This document shows positions 35,712 to 43,441 of a stretch of DNA of 64,000 nt, in pieces. Where the stretch lies: positions 248,001 through 312,000 of the forward strand of contig NZ_CP009302.1 of NCBI RefSeq assembly GCF_000814825.1, written 5' to 3'. A model generated the notes under the pieces. It was given only the letters and a program-made list of their open reading frames with translations. It was not told the origin of the DNA and did no database searches. The DNA is from Berryella intestinalis. GTDB taxonomy: Bacteria; Actinomycetota; Coriobacteriia; Coriobacteriales; Eggerthellaceae. Positions within the stretch are counted from its first letter, which is position 1; each line of letters begins with the position of its first letter. Both the position numbers and the translations under genes were made by a program.

Positions 35712-36479
35712 CGAGAAGGTGGCAACCTGCCAGGGGATGAACTTCCCGCTTGCCATCAGCGCGTTTTTCGTCATCTGCTCGAGGCCCCCGCAGCAGGGCA
35801 CCTCCATGCGCGCGATGGTGACGCTGCGCACGTCGTTCGAGCGGATGATCTCGGCCAGCTTCTCGCTGTAGTCGGTTGCGTCCAGCTTCGGGCATCCGAT
35901 CAGGGTCACCTTGCCGCGCATGAACTCGGCGTGGAAGTTCCCGTAGGAAAACGCGCAGCAATCGGCGGCGACGAGCAGGTTGGCCCCGTCGAAGTACGGC
36001 GCCTGGGCGGGCGCCAACTTGATCTGGATCGGCCAGTTCTTAAGCTGGGAGGGTACGTTCGGGGCGTGGGCCGTGTGGGTGCGGGCGGCATCTTCTGCGG
36101 CGGGTGCGAGGGATCGCGCGCGGGCCCCGGGGCATCCGGCGTGGTCGTGATGATGGGTCGATGCGTCCATGGGCGATGCCTCTCTCTTCTCGGTTGGGGT
36201 TTCGCGCTGTGCTGCGGGGGCTGCATGGCCAGCGGCGTTGCGGGCCTCCAGATTCTTCCTGACGGCCTCTTCGTCGTAGGCCGCAGCCTCGCGTTCCACG
36301 AAGGTTATGGCGTGCGCGGGGCAGGCGGGCAGGCAGTCGCCTAGGCCGTCGCAGTAGTCGTCGCGCAACAGCTTCGCCTTGCCGCCCACGATGCCGATCG
36401 CCCCTTCGTGGCATGCGTTGACGCAGATCCCGCAGCCGTCGCATTTCTCTTCGTCGATGTGGATGACCCGTCTGATCAT
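35688..36479 (-). CDS. Ferredoxin-like iron-sulfur protein with CCGG C-terminal domain
   Basis: A 263-residue protein. The N-terminal 2[4Fe-4S] module has CDGCGICVNAC and CDGLGDCLPACP. A linker holds STHHHDHAGCPGA, and the C-terminal domain (from about 150) has NWPIQIKLAPAQAPYF, AADCCAFSYGNFH, LIGCPKLDATDYSEK and MEVPCCGGLEQ. This architecture is common in anaerobes beside Crp-family regulators and hybrid-cluster proteins; a redox role is likely but unproven. ATG 36479 follows GAGGGGG. It diverges from the Crp/Fnr gene across 173 bases containing a palindrome. Confidence 0.75.
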   Translation of the reverse strand: MIRRVIHIDEEKCDGCGICVNACHEGAIGIVGGKAKLLRDDYCDGLGDCLPACPAHAITFVEREAAAYDEEAVRKNLEARNAAGHAAPAAQRETPTEKREASPMDASTHHHDHAGCPGARARSLAPAAEDAARTHTAHAPNVPSQLKNWPIQIKLAPAQAPYFDGANLLVAADCCAFSYGNFHAEFMRGKVTLIGCPKLDATDYSEKLAEIIRSNDVRSVTIARMEVPCCGGLEQMTKNALMASGKFIPWQVATFSLDGRLLD

Positions 36480-36552
36480 GATGCCCCCTCGCATCCGCGT
36501 TTCGATAGGTTCGCGTTCATGCGCTCATGGTAACGGCTCGCAGGCTCTGCGT

Positions 36553-36570
36553 ATGTTGTGGATCCAACAT
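36553..36570. promoter_or_regulatory. Crp/Fnr-type operator between ferredoxin and regulator genes
   Basis: ATGTTG-TGGATC-CAACAT is an 18-bp inverted repeat. Read as TGTTG-N6-CAACA it has the exact half-site spacing of Crp/Fnr-family sites (for example TGTGA-N6-TCACA). It sits in the divergent intergenic region next to a gene for such a regulator. Confidence 0.55.
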
Positions 36571-36652
36571 GGATCGGGTCTGCGCAGGGACTTCGCGGCG
36601 TATAAACGAAGCGCGACGATCGACGCGGCCGACGGGATGGAAAGGAGCGCAT

Positions 36653-37336
36653 ATGGGATCGACCGAGGAGTTCATAGCGACTACGCCTCTGTTCAGGGGG
36701 ATTGCATCAGACGAGGTGGAGTCCATGCTGGGATGCCTGGGCGCGCGCCGCAAACGCTACCCGAAGGGCGCGTATCTGCTGCATCGGGGCGATCGGACGT
36801 CGTCTTTGGGCTTGGTCCTGTCGGGGGCGGTGGTGATGCAGGCCGTCGACGTGTGGGGCAATACCAGCATCCTGGGCCGCGCGTCGCGCGGCAGCGTGTT
36901 CGCCGAAACCTACGCCGCGGTGAAAGACGAGCCGCTGATGGTGGATGTGGTGGCGCTCGAAGAGTGCGAGGTCCTGTTCCTGAACGTCGAGCGCATCCTC
37001 ACCACCTGCTCCAGCACGTGCGCCCACCACGCGCTCATCTCGCGCAACCTGCTGGCCATATTCGCGCAGAAGAACCTCGCCCTGTCGCGCCGCGCCTTTG
37101 CGGCAGCTCCCAAAACGATTCGGGGCAAGCTTTTGGCGTACCTGTCGTTCGAGGCGGGCCGCTGCGGATCCGACGAGTTCACCATTCCGTTCAACCGCCA
37201 GGAACTTGCCGATTACCTGGGAGTCGATCGCTCGGCGATGTCGGCCGAGCTGGGGCGGATGCAAAAAGAGGGGATCCTGGAAACCCAGCGGTCGCGCTTC
37301 AAACTGCTCGACGCCGATCGTGTGAGAAATATGTAG
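36653..37336 (+). CDS. Crp/Fnr family regulator (HcpR-like)
   Basis: A 227-residue regulator; ATG 36653 follows AAAGGAG. A cyclic-nucleotide-type beta-roll fills the first half (VLSGAVVMQ ... GSVFAE), and the DNA-binding winged helix is at the C terminus (RQELADYLGVDRSAMSAEL). The N terminus lacks the FNR cysteine cluster, but TTCSSTCAHH lies just before the dimer helix. Similar cysteines occur in Crp-type regulators paired with ferredoxin or hybrid-cluster genes, suggesting a redox or nitrosative signal (inference). Confidence 0.8.
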   Translation: MGSTEEFIATTPLFRGIASDEVESMLGCLGARRKRYPKGAYLLHRGDRTSSLGLVLSGAVVMQAVDVWGNTSILGRASRGSVFAETYAAVKDEPLMVDVVALEECEVLFLNVERILTTCSSTCAHHALISRNLLAIFAQKNLALSRRAFAAAPKTIRGKLLAYLSFEAGRCGSDEFTIPFNRQELADYLGVDRSAMSAELGRMQKEGILETQRSRFKLLDADRVRNM

Positions 37337-37352
37337 ACTGCGCAATATTTAA

Positions 37353-37381
37353 TTGTACACAATCGAATATCGTGCAATACT
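37353..37381 (+). promoter_or_regulatory. Promoter-operator of gpx
   Basis: TTGTAC (37353-37358) and AATACT (37376-37381), 17 bases apart, form a promoter. AATTGTACA-N12-GTGCAATAC (37351-37380) recurs with identical spacing upstream of the ohrR gene. ATTGT-AC-ACAAT within it is palindromic. This is probably an OhrR-binding site. Confidence 0.65.
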
Positions 37382-37434
37382 GAATCCGCAATCAGACGGG
37401 GGGATGCACCCGTCGTTTCGAGAGGAGCTATCCT

Positions 37435-37974
37435 ATGAGCGTGTACGATTTCGAAGCAAAGAACCCCGACGGAAGCACGACCTCGCTTGGCGAGTACCAA
37501 GGCAAGGTTCTGCTGGTAGTGAACACGGCAACCGGATGCGGCTTCACCCCGCAGTACGAAGAGCTCGAGGCCATGTACAAGGAATTCCGCGACCAGGGCT
37601 TCGAGATCCTCGACTTCCCGTGCAACCAGTTCGCCAACCAGGCTCCCGGCGATGACGAGGAGATCCATCAGTTCTGCACGCTGAAGTTCGGAACCGAGTT
37701 CCCCCAGTTCTCCAAGATCGAGGTCAACGGCGACAACGCCCATCCGCTGTTCGTCGAGCTGGCCGAAGCCAAGCCCTTCCAGGGATTCAGCGGCTTGAAG
37801 AAGCTCGTGCTGGACAAGGTGTCCAAATCGGTCGAGAAAGAGTTCGGCGACAAGACCTACATCCGCTGGAACTTCACCAAGTTCCTCATCGACCGCGAGG
37901 GCAACGTGGTTGAGCGCTTCGAACCCACGGACAAGATGGACGAGGTCCGTCGCCGCGTGTCCGAACTGCTGTAA
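37435..37974 (+). CDS. Glutathione peroxidase family protein
   Basis: A 179-residue thioredoxin-fold peroxidase. The active-site cysteine is in NTATGCGFTPQYEELE, where the family usually reads NVASKCGFTPQ. Partner residues are FPCNQF and KTYIRWNFTKFLID. Such cysteine homologues usually take electrons from thioredoxin and reduce organic hydroperoxides and hydrogen peroxide. AGAGGAG precedes ATG 37435. It shares a promoter-operator with the downstream ohrR-like gene. Confidence 0.9.
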   Translation: MSVYDFEAKNPDGSTTSLGEYQGKVLLVVNTATGCGFTPQYEELEAMYKEFRDQGFEILDFPCNQFANQAPGDDEEIHQFCTLKFGTEFPQFSKIEVNGDNAHPLFVELAEAKPFQGFSGLKKLVLDKVSKSVEKEFGDKTYIRWNFTKFLIDREGNVVERFEPTDKMDEVRRRVSELL

Positions 37975-38023
37975 CGATTGCCGGCTCCATCACCGGGCGC
38001 TTCCAATTGAAGGTTTGTCAACA

Positions 38024-38049
38024 GTGGCTGCGCAAATTCGCGCAGCCAC
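38024..38049 (+). terminator. Hairpin after gpx
   Basis: GTGGCTGCGC / GCGCAGCCAC is a perfect 10-bp stem with an AAATTC loop, 50 bases after the gpx stop. The following T-tract is weak. Confidence 0.55.
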
Positions 38050-38076
38050 GAGTATTTCAATTGGGTACATGGTAAA

Positions 38077-38105
38077 TTGTACAGCCTGCGATTTAGTGCA
38101 ATACG
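38077..38105 (+). promoter_or_regulatory. Promoter-operator of ohrR
   Basis: AATTGTACA (38075-38083) and GTGCAATAC (38096-38104) are 12 bases apart, as upstream of gpx. This gives TTGTAC and AATACG boxes. The regulator probably represses itself and gpx through this shared element. Confidence 0.65.
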
Positions 38106-38138
38106 ATTGTCCGATTCAGCCCAGTAAGAGGTTCCGAT

Positions 38139-38615
38139 ATGTCCGAAGCAGTGGTCGACGATTTCCCCCTGAGCCCCGAAGAGAGGCTCAAACTGGGAAA
38201 CCAGCTGTGCTTTCCCCTCTATGCCGCCGCGAAGGAAGTGGTGCGCCGCTACACCCCCCTGCTCGACCTGCTGGGCCTGACCTACACGCAGTACCTGACG
38301 ATGATGGTTCTCTGGGAGAAGGAGACCGTCTCGGTAAGCGAGCTGGGCGCCGAGCTGTACCTTGACTCCGGCACGCTCACGCCGCTTCTGAAGAAGATGG
38401 AGTCGAAGGGCCTCATCACGCGTCGCCGCAGCAGCGCCGACGAACGCCGGGTGGAAGTGGCCGTCACCGAAGAGGGCGCCGCTCTGCGCGAGAAGGCGCT
38501 GGGCGTTCCGCCGCAGATGGCCTCGTGCATGGACCTCGACGCCGACGAGGCGGCCCTTCTGGGCTCTCTGCTGCACAAGCTGCTGGACAACGTGCGCGAA
38601 TCCGAGCGCGAGTAG
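38139..38615 (+). CDS. OhrR-like MarR family regulator
   Basis: A 158-residue winged-helix regulator of organic-peroxide sensing. It has the OhrR pattern GNQLCFPLYAAAKEV, with the reactive cysteine near the N terminus, LGLTYTQYLTMMVLWE, and LDSGTLTPLLKKMESKGLI, with RRSSADERRV in the wing. Peroxide oxidation of the cysteine normally releases DNA. AAGAGG precedes ATG 38139. Here the regulated neighbour is a glutathione peroxidase rather than Ohr. Confidence 0.9.
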   Translation: MSEAVVDDFPLSPEERLKLGNQLCFPLYAAAKEVVRRYTPLLDLLGLTYTQYLTMMVLWEKETVSVSELGAELYLDSGTLTPLLKKMESKGLITRRRSSADERRVEVAVTEEGAALREKALGVPPQMASCMDLDADEAALLGSLLHKLLDNVRESERE

Positions 38616-38638
38616 CGCTTCTTTTGCCGATCCGCGCT

Positions 38639-38708
38639 CGAGCCGGCGCTTCCCTCCGATTCGTTTCCGTTCGGTCGATGTGGGGAAGCGCCGGCTCGTT
38701 TCGTTTCT
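38639..38708 (+). terminator. Terminator after ohrR
   Basis: CGAGCCGGCGCTTCCC (38639-38654) and GGGAAGCGCCGGCTCG (38683-38698) form a perfect 16-bp stem with a 28-base loop. The T-rich TTTCGTTTCT follows. Confidence 0.75.
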
Positions 38709-38712
38709 GCCC

Positions 38713-38718
38713 TATAAT
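38713..38718 (+). promoter_or_regulatory. -10 of a probably leaderless transcript
   Basis: TATAAT lies 6 bases before the ATG at 38725, so transcription would begin at about the start codon. No ribosome binding site is present. This fits a leaderless mRNA, as is common in Actinobacteria. Confidence 0.55.
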
Positions 38719-38724
38719 GGGGCC

Positions 38725-40038
38725 ATGAAGACAATCGTGATCATAGGCGGCGGGGCAGCGGGGCTTGCAGCTGCTGTTTCCGCAGGTGAATACATCAGAA
38801 ACAACGAGCTTGACATCGAAGTGGCGCTGTTCGAGCAAGACGAGCGCGTGGGCCGCTCCATCTTGGCGACGGGCAACGGGCGCTGCAACGTGTCGAACTC
38901 CCGCGCCGAAGCCGATGCGGCTTCGGCGTTCTACAACGGCGAGTTCGTCGCGCGCGTGCTCGCGGGCCTGCGGGATCGCGCCGGCGGATCGGGCGAGGAC
39001 GGCGGCGCGCCCACCCGTTTCGGGGCGTCGGAGCCCACCGATCCCGTCCTTCGCTTCTTCTCCGATCGCGGCCTGGCGTTTCGGGAAGAGTCCGACGGAC
39101 GCCTCTACCCGGCGGCGAACAAGGCGACCAGCGTGCTGGACGTGCTGCGCGCTGCCGCCCGCCGCGCCGGGGTGGTCGAGCGGTGCGGATGCCGGGTCGC
39201 CGCCGTCGAGCCGCCGCGTGCGCTGTCGGGGCGCTTCACGCTGCGCATGGCCGACGGCGCGTTCGAACGGGCCGATGCGGTAGTGATCGCGGTCGGGGGC
39301 CGCGCGTTGGACTCCCTGTCCGTCGAAGGGGCGAGGGTCCTGCGCACACGCCCGGTCCTAGGGCCGCTCAAAACCGATCCCACCTGGACCCGCGAGTTGG
39401 ACAACATTCGCCTTCGCTGCAAGGTTTCCCTGTTCAGGCCCCAGCGTTCGACAGAGCGCCGCATGATCGCGCCGCCCGCTGCGGGCGAGGTGCTGTTCCG
39501 CAAGTACGGGTTGTCGGGGATCGTGGTGTACGACCTGTCCCGCTTCGCGTGGGCGGGCGATACCGTGGAGCTGAACATGCTGGGATGCGACCCGTCCGGG
39601 GCGCTTGCCTATCTGCTCCGCCGCCGCGGGCGCCTCTCCCGTGCGCTTAGGGGCGGTCCCATCACCTGCGACGATATGCTGCGGGGTTTGGTGCTTCCCC
39701 AGATCGGGCATGTCGTGCTGAAGCGCTGCGGGCTTGCGGGGGAATCGGCGTGCTCCGATGATGCGCTGGGTGCGCTCTCTGCGATGATCTCGGCGTTTCC
39801 CCTCGAAGTGCAGGGCATGGGCGATCCGGCCCAGTGCCAGGTGCGCCGCGGGGGCATCGACGTCGCGTCCGTATCCGATATCGACCTGCGCATGGACGGC
39901 GCCGAGGGCCTGTTCTGCGCGGGCGAGGCGCTGGACGTGGACGGGCCGTGCGGCGGGTACAACCTTCATTGGGCGTGGGCGTCGGGCCTGGTCGCAGGAC
40001 GGGCGGCAGCCCGGTTCGCGGAAGGGGAGGGCGCATGA
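38725..40038 (+). CDS. HI0933/BaiN-family flavoprotein
   Basis: A 437-residue NAD(P)/FAD-dependent oxidoreductase. The Rossmann dinucleotide site is IVIIGGGAAGLAAA at the N terminus, followed by GNGRCNVSN. Near the C terminus, GLFCAGEALDVDGPCGGYNL closes the FAD site. Relatives include BaiN of bile-acid metabolism and many proteins of unknown role; no bai genes lie here, so that function is not implied. A start before 38725 would place the -10 box inside the gene. It overlaps the next flavoprotein by ATGA. Confidence 0.82.
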   Translation: MKTIVIIGGGAAGLAAAVSAGEYIRNNELDIEVALFEQDERVGRSILATGNGRCNVSNSRAEADAASAFYNGEFVARVLAGLRDRAGGSGEDGGAPTRFGASEPTDPVLRFFSDRGLAFREESDGRLYPAANKATSVLDVLRAAARRAGVVERCGCRVAAVEPPRALSGRFTLRMADGAFERADAVVIAVGGRALDSLSVEGARVLRTRPVLGPLKTDPTWTRELDNIRLRCKVSLFRPQRSTERRMIAPPAAGEVLFRKYGLSGIVVYDLSRFAWAGDTVELNMLGCDPSGALAYLLRRRGRLSRALRGGPITCDDMLRGLVLPQIGHVVLKRCGLAGESACSDDALGALSAMISAFPLEVQGMGDPAQCQVRRGGIDVASVSDIDLRMDGAEGLFCAGEALDVDGPCGGYNLHWAWASGLVAGRAAARFAEGEGA

Positions 40039-41825
40039 TCGAAGTTTCCAACGTCTCGCTTCCCCTCGATGCGGGATTGCCCGGCGCAGAGCGCCTGGTG
40101 CGGCGCGCGCTTTCCCGTGCGCTTGCCTGCAGGACCTCCGATATCGCTTCGTTCGAGCTGCTGAAGCGCAGCGTCGACGCGCGCAGGAAAAGCGACGTCC
40201 ACTTCATCGCCTCGTTCGCAGTCGCCCTGGCCGATTCCGACTTGGAGCGCCGCCTGGCGTCGGGCGAGCGGAAGCCGGCGCGCGGCGTGCGCGTCAAGGT
40301 CCACGAGCCCTACGAGCGCATGCGCATCCCCCGTTTCCCGCAGACGGGCGGCGCGTCCGGCGGCGCTTCGGGCATGGATCGTCCTGACGGGGCCGGTGGC
40401 GCGCCCCGCCCGATCGTGGTGGGGTTCGGTCCTGCGGGCATGTTCGCGGCGCTGTACCTGGCCGAGGCGGGCCTGCGGCCTCTGGTGATCGAGCGCGGCT
40501 CGAGCATCGAGCGGCGCAGGGCGGCGGTTGACGCGTTCGACGCGGGCGGCCCCCTCGATACGGGGACGAACATCCAGTTCGGGGAAGGGGGAGCGGGGAC
40601 ATTTTCCGACGGGAAGCTCACCACGGGAACGAAGAGCCCGATCGCCCGCCATATACTGCGCTGGCTCATCGACGCGGGCGCTCCCGAGGAGATCTGGTGG
40701 CAAGCGAAGCCCCATGTGGGAACCGATAAGCTGGCATCGGTCGTGCGCCGATTGCGCGAGCGCATCGTCTCGCTGGGCGGGGAGGTGCGCTTCGATGCGC
40801 GCCTGTCGGACTGGCGCATCGAGGACGGTTCGCTGCGCAGCGTCGCAGTCGAGGACGCGGCAACCGGATCGACCGAGGTGATCGCCGCCGACCAGCTGAT
40901 CCTCGCGTGCGGGCACTCGGCCCGCGACACTTTCCGGCTGGTGCGCGATTCGGGCGCGCGCATGGAGCGCAAGGCGTTCTCCATCGGCGTGCGCATCGAG
41001 CATCCGCAACATGCCGTCGACTTCTCCCAGTACGGGAGGGCCTGCGCGCATCCTGCGCTGGGCGCCGCCGACTACAAGCTGGTCGCGCACCTTCCCAGCG
41101 GGCGCAGCGTCTACACCTTCTGCATGTGCCCCGGAGGCACGGTGGTGTGCGCCGCGAGCGAGGAAGGGGGCGTGGTGGTCAACGGCATGAGCCGGTTCGC
41201 CCGCGACGAGGCTAACGCCAACAGCGCCCTTCTGGTGTCGGTGTCCCCCGATGATTTCGGCGAGGGGGACGTGCTGGCGGGCGTCGATCTGCAGCGGCGC
41301 GTGGAGCGCGCGGCGTTCGATCTCGCGCGCGCGGCCGGCGGGGATGCCTACCAGGCTCCCGCCCAGACGGTGGGCGATTTCCTGGCCTGCTCGCATGATC
41401 CTTCGCACGCGTGCGCCCCTTCGCGCACGGTGGAGCCCTCGTACGCGCGCGGCGTGGTGTGGTGCGATCTGCACGGGTGCCTGCCTCCGTTCGCGACGCG
41501 CGCCCTGGCCGAAGCGCTTCCGCTGCTCGATCGCAAGCTGGGCGGGTTCGCAAGCCCCGACGCGGTGATGACCGGGGTGGAGACGCGCAGCTCCAGCCCG
41601 GTGCGCATCGTGCGCGACGAGCGCTTCCAGGCGTCGTTTCGCGGGTCCGAGGCGGAAAGCGGCGTGTATCCGGCGGGCGAGGGGCCGGGGTACGCGGGCG
41701 GCATCATGAGCGCGGCGGTGGACGGCGTGCGCGTCGCCCAGGCGCTCGCCCGCCATCGCTCGGACCGGTACGGAATCGATATCGAGCGCCTTCCCGTGTC
41801 GTTCGGCCGGGGCGCCCAAGGATAG
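40035..41825 (+). CDS. FAD-dependent dehydrogenase, COG2509 type
   Basis: A 596-residue flavoprotein. A small N-terminal domain of about 100 residues contains the conserved RRKSDVHFIASF. The FAD Rossmann motif is PIVVGFGPAGMFAAL at about residue 126, then FGEGGAGTFSDGKL, and the C-terminal YPAGEGPGYAGGIMSAA. This family of uncharacterised dehydrogenases is widespread in anaerobes; the substrate is unknown. The start overlaps the preceding stop. Confidence 0.82.
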   Translation: MIEVSNVSLPLDAGLPGAERLVRRALSRALACRTSDIASFELLKRSVDARRKSDVHFIASFAVALADSDLERRLASGERKPARGVRVKVHEPYERMRIPRFPQTGGASGGASGMDRPDGAGGAPRPIVVGFGPAGMFAALYLAEAGLRPLVIERGSSIERRRAAVDAFDAGGPLDTGTNIQFGEGGAGTFSDGKLTTGTKSPIARHILRWLIDAGAPEEIWWQAKPHVGTDKLASVVRRLRERIVSLGGEVRFDARLSDWRIEDGSLRSVAVEDAATGSTEVIAADQLILACGHSARDTFRLVRDSGARMERKAFSIGVRIEHPQHAVDFSQYGRACAHPALGAADYKLVAHLPSGRSVYTFCMCPGGTVVCAASEEGGVVVNGMSRFARDEANANSALLVSVSPDDFGEGDVLAGVDLQRRVERAAFDLARAAGGDAYQAPAQTVGDFLACSHDPSHACAPSRTVEPSYARGVVWCDLHGCLPPFATRALAEALPLLDRKLGGFASPDAVMTGVETRSSSPVRIVRDERFQASFRGSEAESGVYPAGEGPGYAGGIMSAAVDGVRVAQALARHRSDRYGIDIERLPVSFGRGAQG

Positions 41826-41833
41826 GAGCGTCG

Positions 41834-43441
41834 ATGGATATCGGAAGCTTTCCCCAGGCGGTGAGGGCCCTGCACGAGGGTCGGGCCGTCATCTTCCCCA
41901 CCGATACGGTATGCGGCCTGGGAGTGGCGGTGGCGTTCTCGCCCAGCCCCCGCGTCCTCTACGACCTGAAGCGCCGCGACGAGGGCAAGCCCGTCGCCTG
42001 GCTGGTCGGTTCCGCCGAAGACCTGACGCGTTTCGGGAAAGACGTGCCGGCGTTCGCGCGCGCGGCCGCCGAACGCTTCTGGCCCGGCGCCCTCACGCTG
42101 GTGGTGAAGGCGTCGGACGAGGTTCCCGAGGCGTATCGCAGCGCGCAGGGCACGATCGGCCTGCGCATGCCCGCCGCGGCGACGGCCCGCGCGCTGATCG
42201 AGGCTACCGAATCGCCGCTCGCCACCACGTCGGCGAACGTGTCGGGAGCCCCCGACACGCCGACGCTCGAGAACGTGGACGCCGAGGTGGCGGCGAAGGC
42301 GGGGGCCGTCTTGGACGATCCGTCGGTCGACCCGTGCGGGCGCGCCTCCACGGTCGTCGACTGCACGGGCGAGGCGCCTGTGGTGCTGCGCGAGGGTTCG
42401 ATCGCAGAATCCGATCTGTTCGCAGCCTTATTCGGAGAAGCTGTCGAACCCGGCGGCGCGAAGGGACGGGAGCGCGGCGCCTCGGAGGGCCGCACGGGCG
42501 AGGGCCCGGCGTCCGAATCGTTGGCGTTCGCGTCGCATGGCGGCGGTTGCCGGGTGAACGCGCTTCTGTGGGCTCCGCCCTCCCGGCCGGTTCGCGGCGT
42601 GGTCCACCTTGTCCACGGCATGGCCGAATACATCGAGCGCTACGAGCCCCTCGCCAGGTTCCTGGTGGATCGGGGCTTCGCGGTGTGCGGCATGGACATG
42701 CTGGGGCACGGGCGCACGGCGCCGTCTGCCGACGAGAGGGGCCACATCCCGCCCGACTGCGGATACCGCGCCATCCTCGACGACGTGCACGAGGTGCGCC
42801 GTTCCGTTTCCCAGCGCTTCCCGGAGGCGCCCTACTTTCTGTACGGCCATTCCATGGGGAGCTTCATCGTCCGCACCTACCTGGCCGAACACCCCGAAGG
42901 CGTGGCGGGGGCGGTGCTGTCGGGCACGGGCAACCCCCCGGCGGCCCTCGCGGCCTTCGGCGGCGCGGCGGCGCGTGCGATCATCGCGGCCAGGGGCCCG
43001 GCGCATCGCAGCGCGCTGCTCGATCGCCTGGGCGTGGGGGGTTACAGCCGTTCGGTGAAAAACGCGCGCACGCCCCTCGACTGGATATCCGCCGACGAGC
43101 GCGAGGTCGATGCCTACCTGGCAGATCCTCTGTGCGGCTTCATGTTCTCGGCGGGGGGATACGCGGTGCTCTCCCAGTTCGTCGCGAGCGCCGTCTCCCC
43201 TGAAACCGCCCGTCGCATCCCCTCCGACCTGCCCGTCCTTTTCGTGTCGGGCGACGAGGACCCGGTGGGGGAACGCGGTCGGGGCGTGAGGCGCGCTGCG
43301 GCTCTGCTGGCGGATGCCGGCGTGCGCGACGTGCGCGTGAAGCTGTACGCCGGCGCGCGGCACGAACCCCACAACGACCACGTGCGCGCGCGGCTGTTCG
43401 CCGACGTGCTGGACTTTCTCGAGGAGAGGATCGATGGCTAA
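41834..43441 (+). CDS. Fusion of TsaC/Sua5 threonylcarbamoyl-AMP synthase and alpha/beta hydrolase
   Basis: A single uninterrupted 535-residue frame. Residues about 1-195 are a TsaC/Sua5/YrdC domain that makes threonylcarbamoyl-AMP for tRNA t6A: PTDTVCGLG, YDLKRRDEGKPVAWLV and TTSANVSGAP. After a charged linker (about 200-232), residues about 235-535 form a monoacylglycerol-lipase/lysophospholipase-like hydrolase: LVHGMAEYIERYE, nucleophile YGHSMGS, aspartate in FVSGDEDPV, histidine in AGARHEPHND. The fusion is unusual. The glpK start lies inside its last codons, suggesting glycerol supply from lipids. No internal stop or obvious second start splits it. Confidence 0.8.
   Translation: MDIGSFPQAVRALHEGRAVIFPTDTVCGLGVAVAFSPSPRVLYDLKRRDEGKPVAWLVGSAEDLTRFGKDVPAFARAAAERFWPGALTLVVKASDEVPEAYRSAQGTIGLRMPAAATARALIEATESPLATTSANVSGAPDTPTLENVDAEVAAKAGAVLDDPSVDPCGRASTVVDCTGEAPVVLREGSIAESDLFAALFGEAVEPGGAKGRERGASEGRTGEGPASESLAFASHGGGCRVNALLWAPPSRPVRGVVHLVHGMAEYIERYEPLARFLVDRGFAVCGMDMLGHGRTAPSADERGHIPPDCGYRAILDDVHEVRRSVSQRFPEAPYFLYGHSMGSFIVRTYLAEHPEGVAGAVLSGTGNPPAALAAFGGAAARAIIAARGPAHRSALLDRLGVGGYSRSVKNARTPLDWISADEREVDAYLADPLCGFMFSAGGYAVLSQFVASAVSPETARRIPSDLPVLFVSGDEDPVGERGRGVRRAAALLADAGVRDVRVKLYAGARHEPHNDHVRARLFADVLDFLEERIDG

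Noticed and set aside
38725-40038. BaiN bile-acid reductase
   Set aside because: The family matches, but no other bai genes are present, so bile-acid chemistry is not supported.
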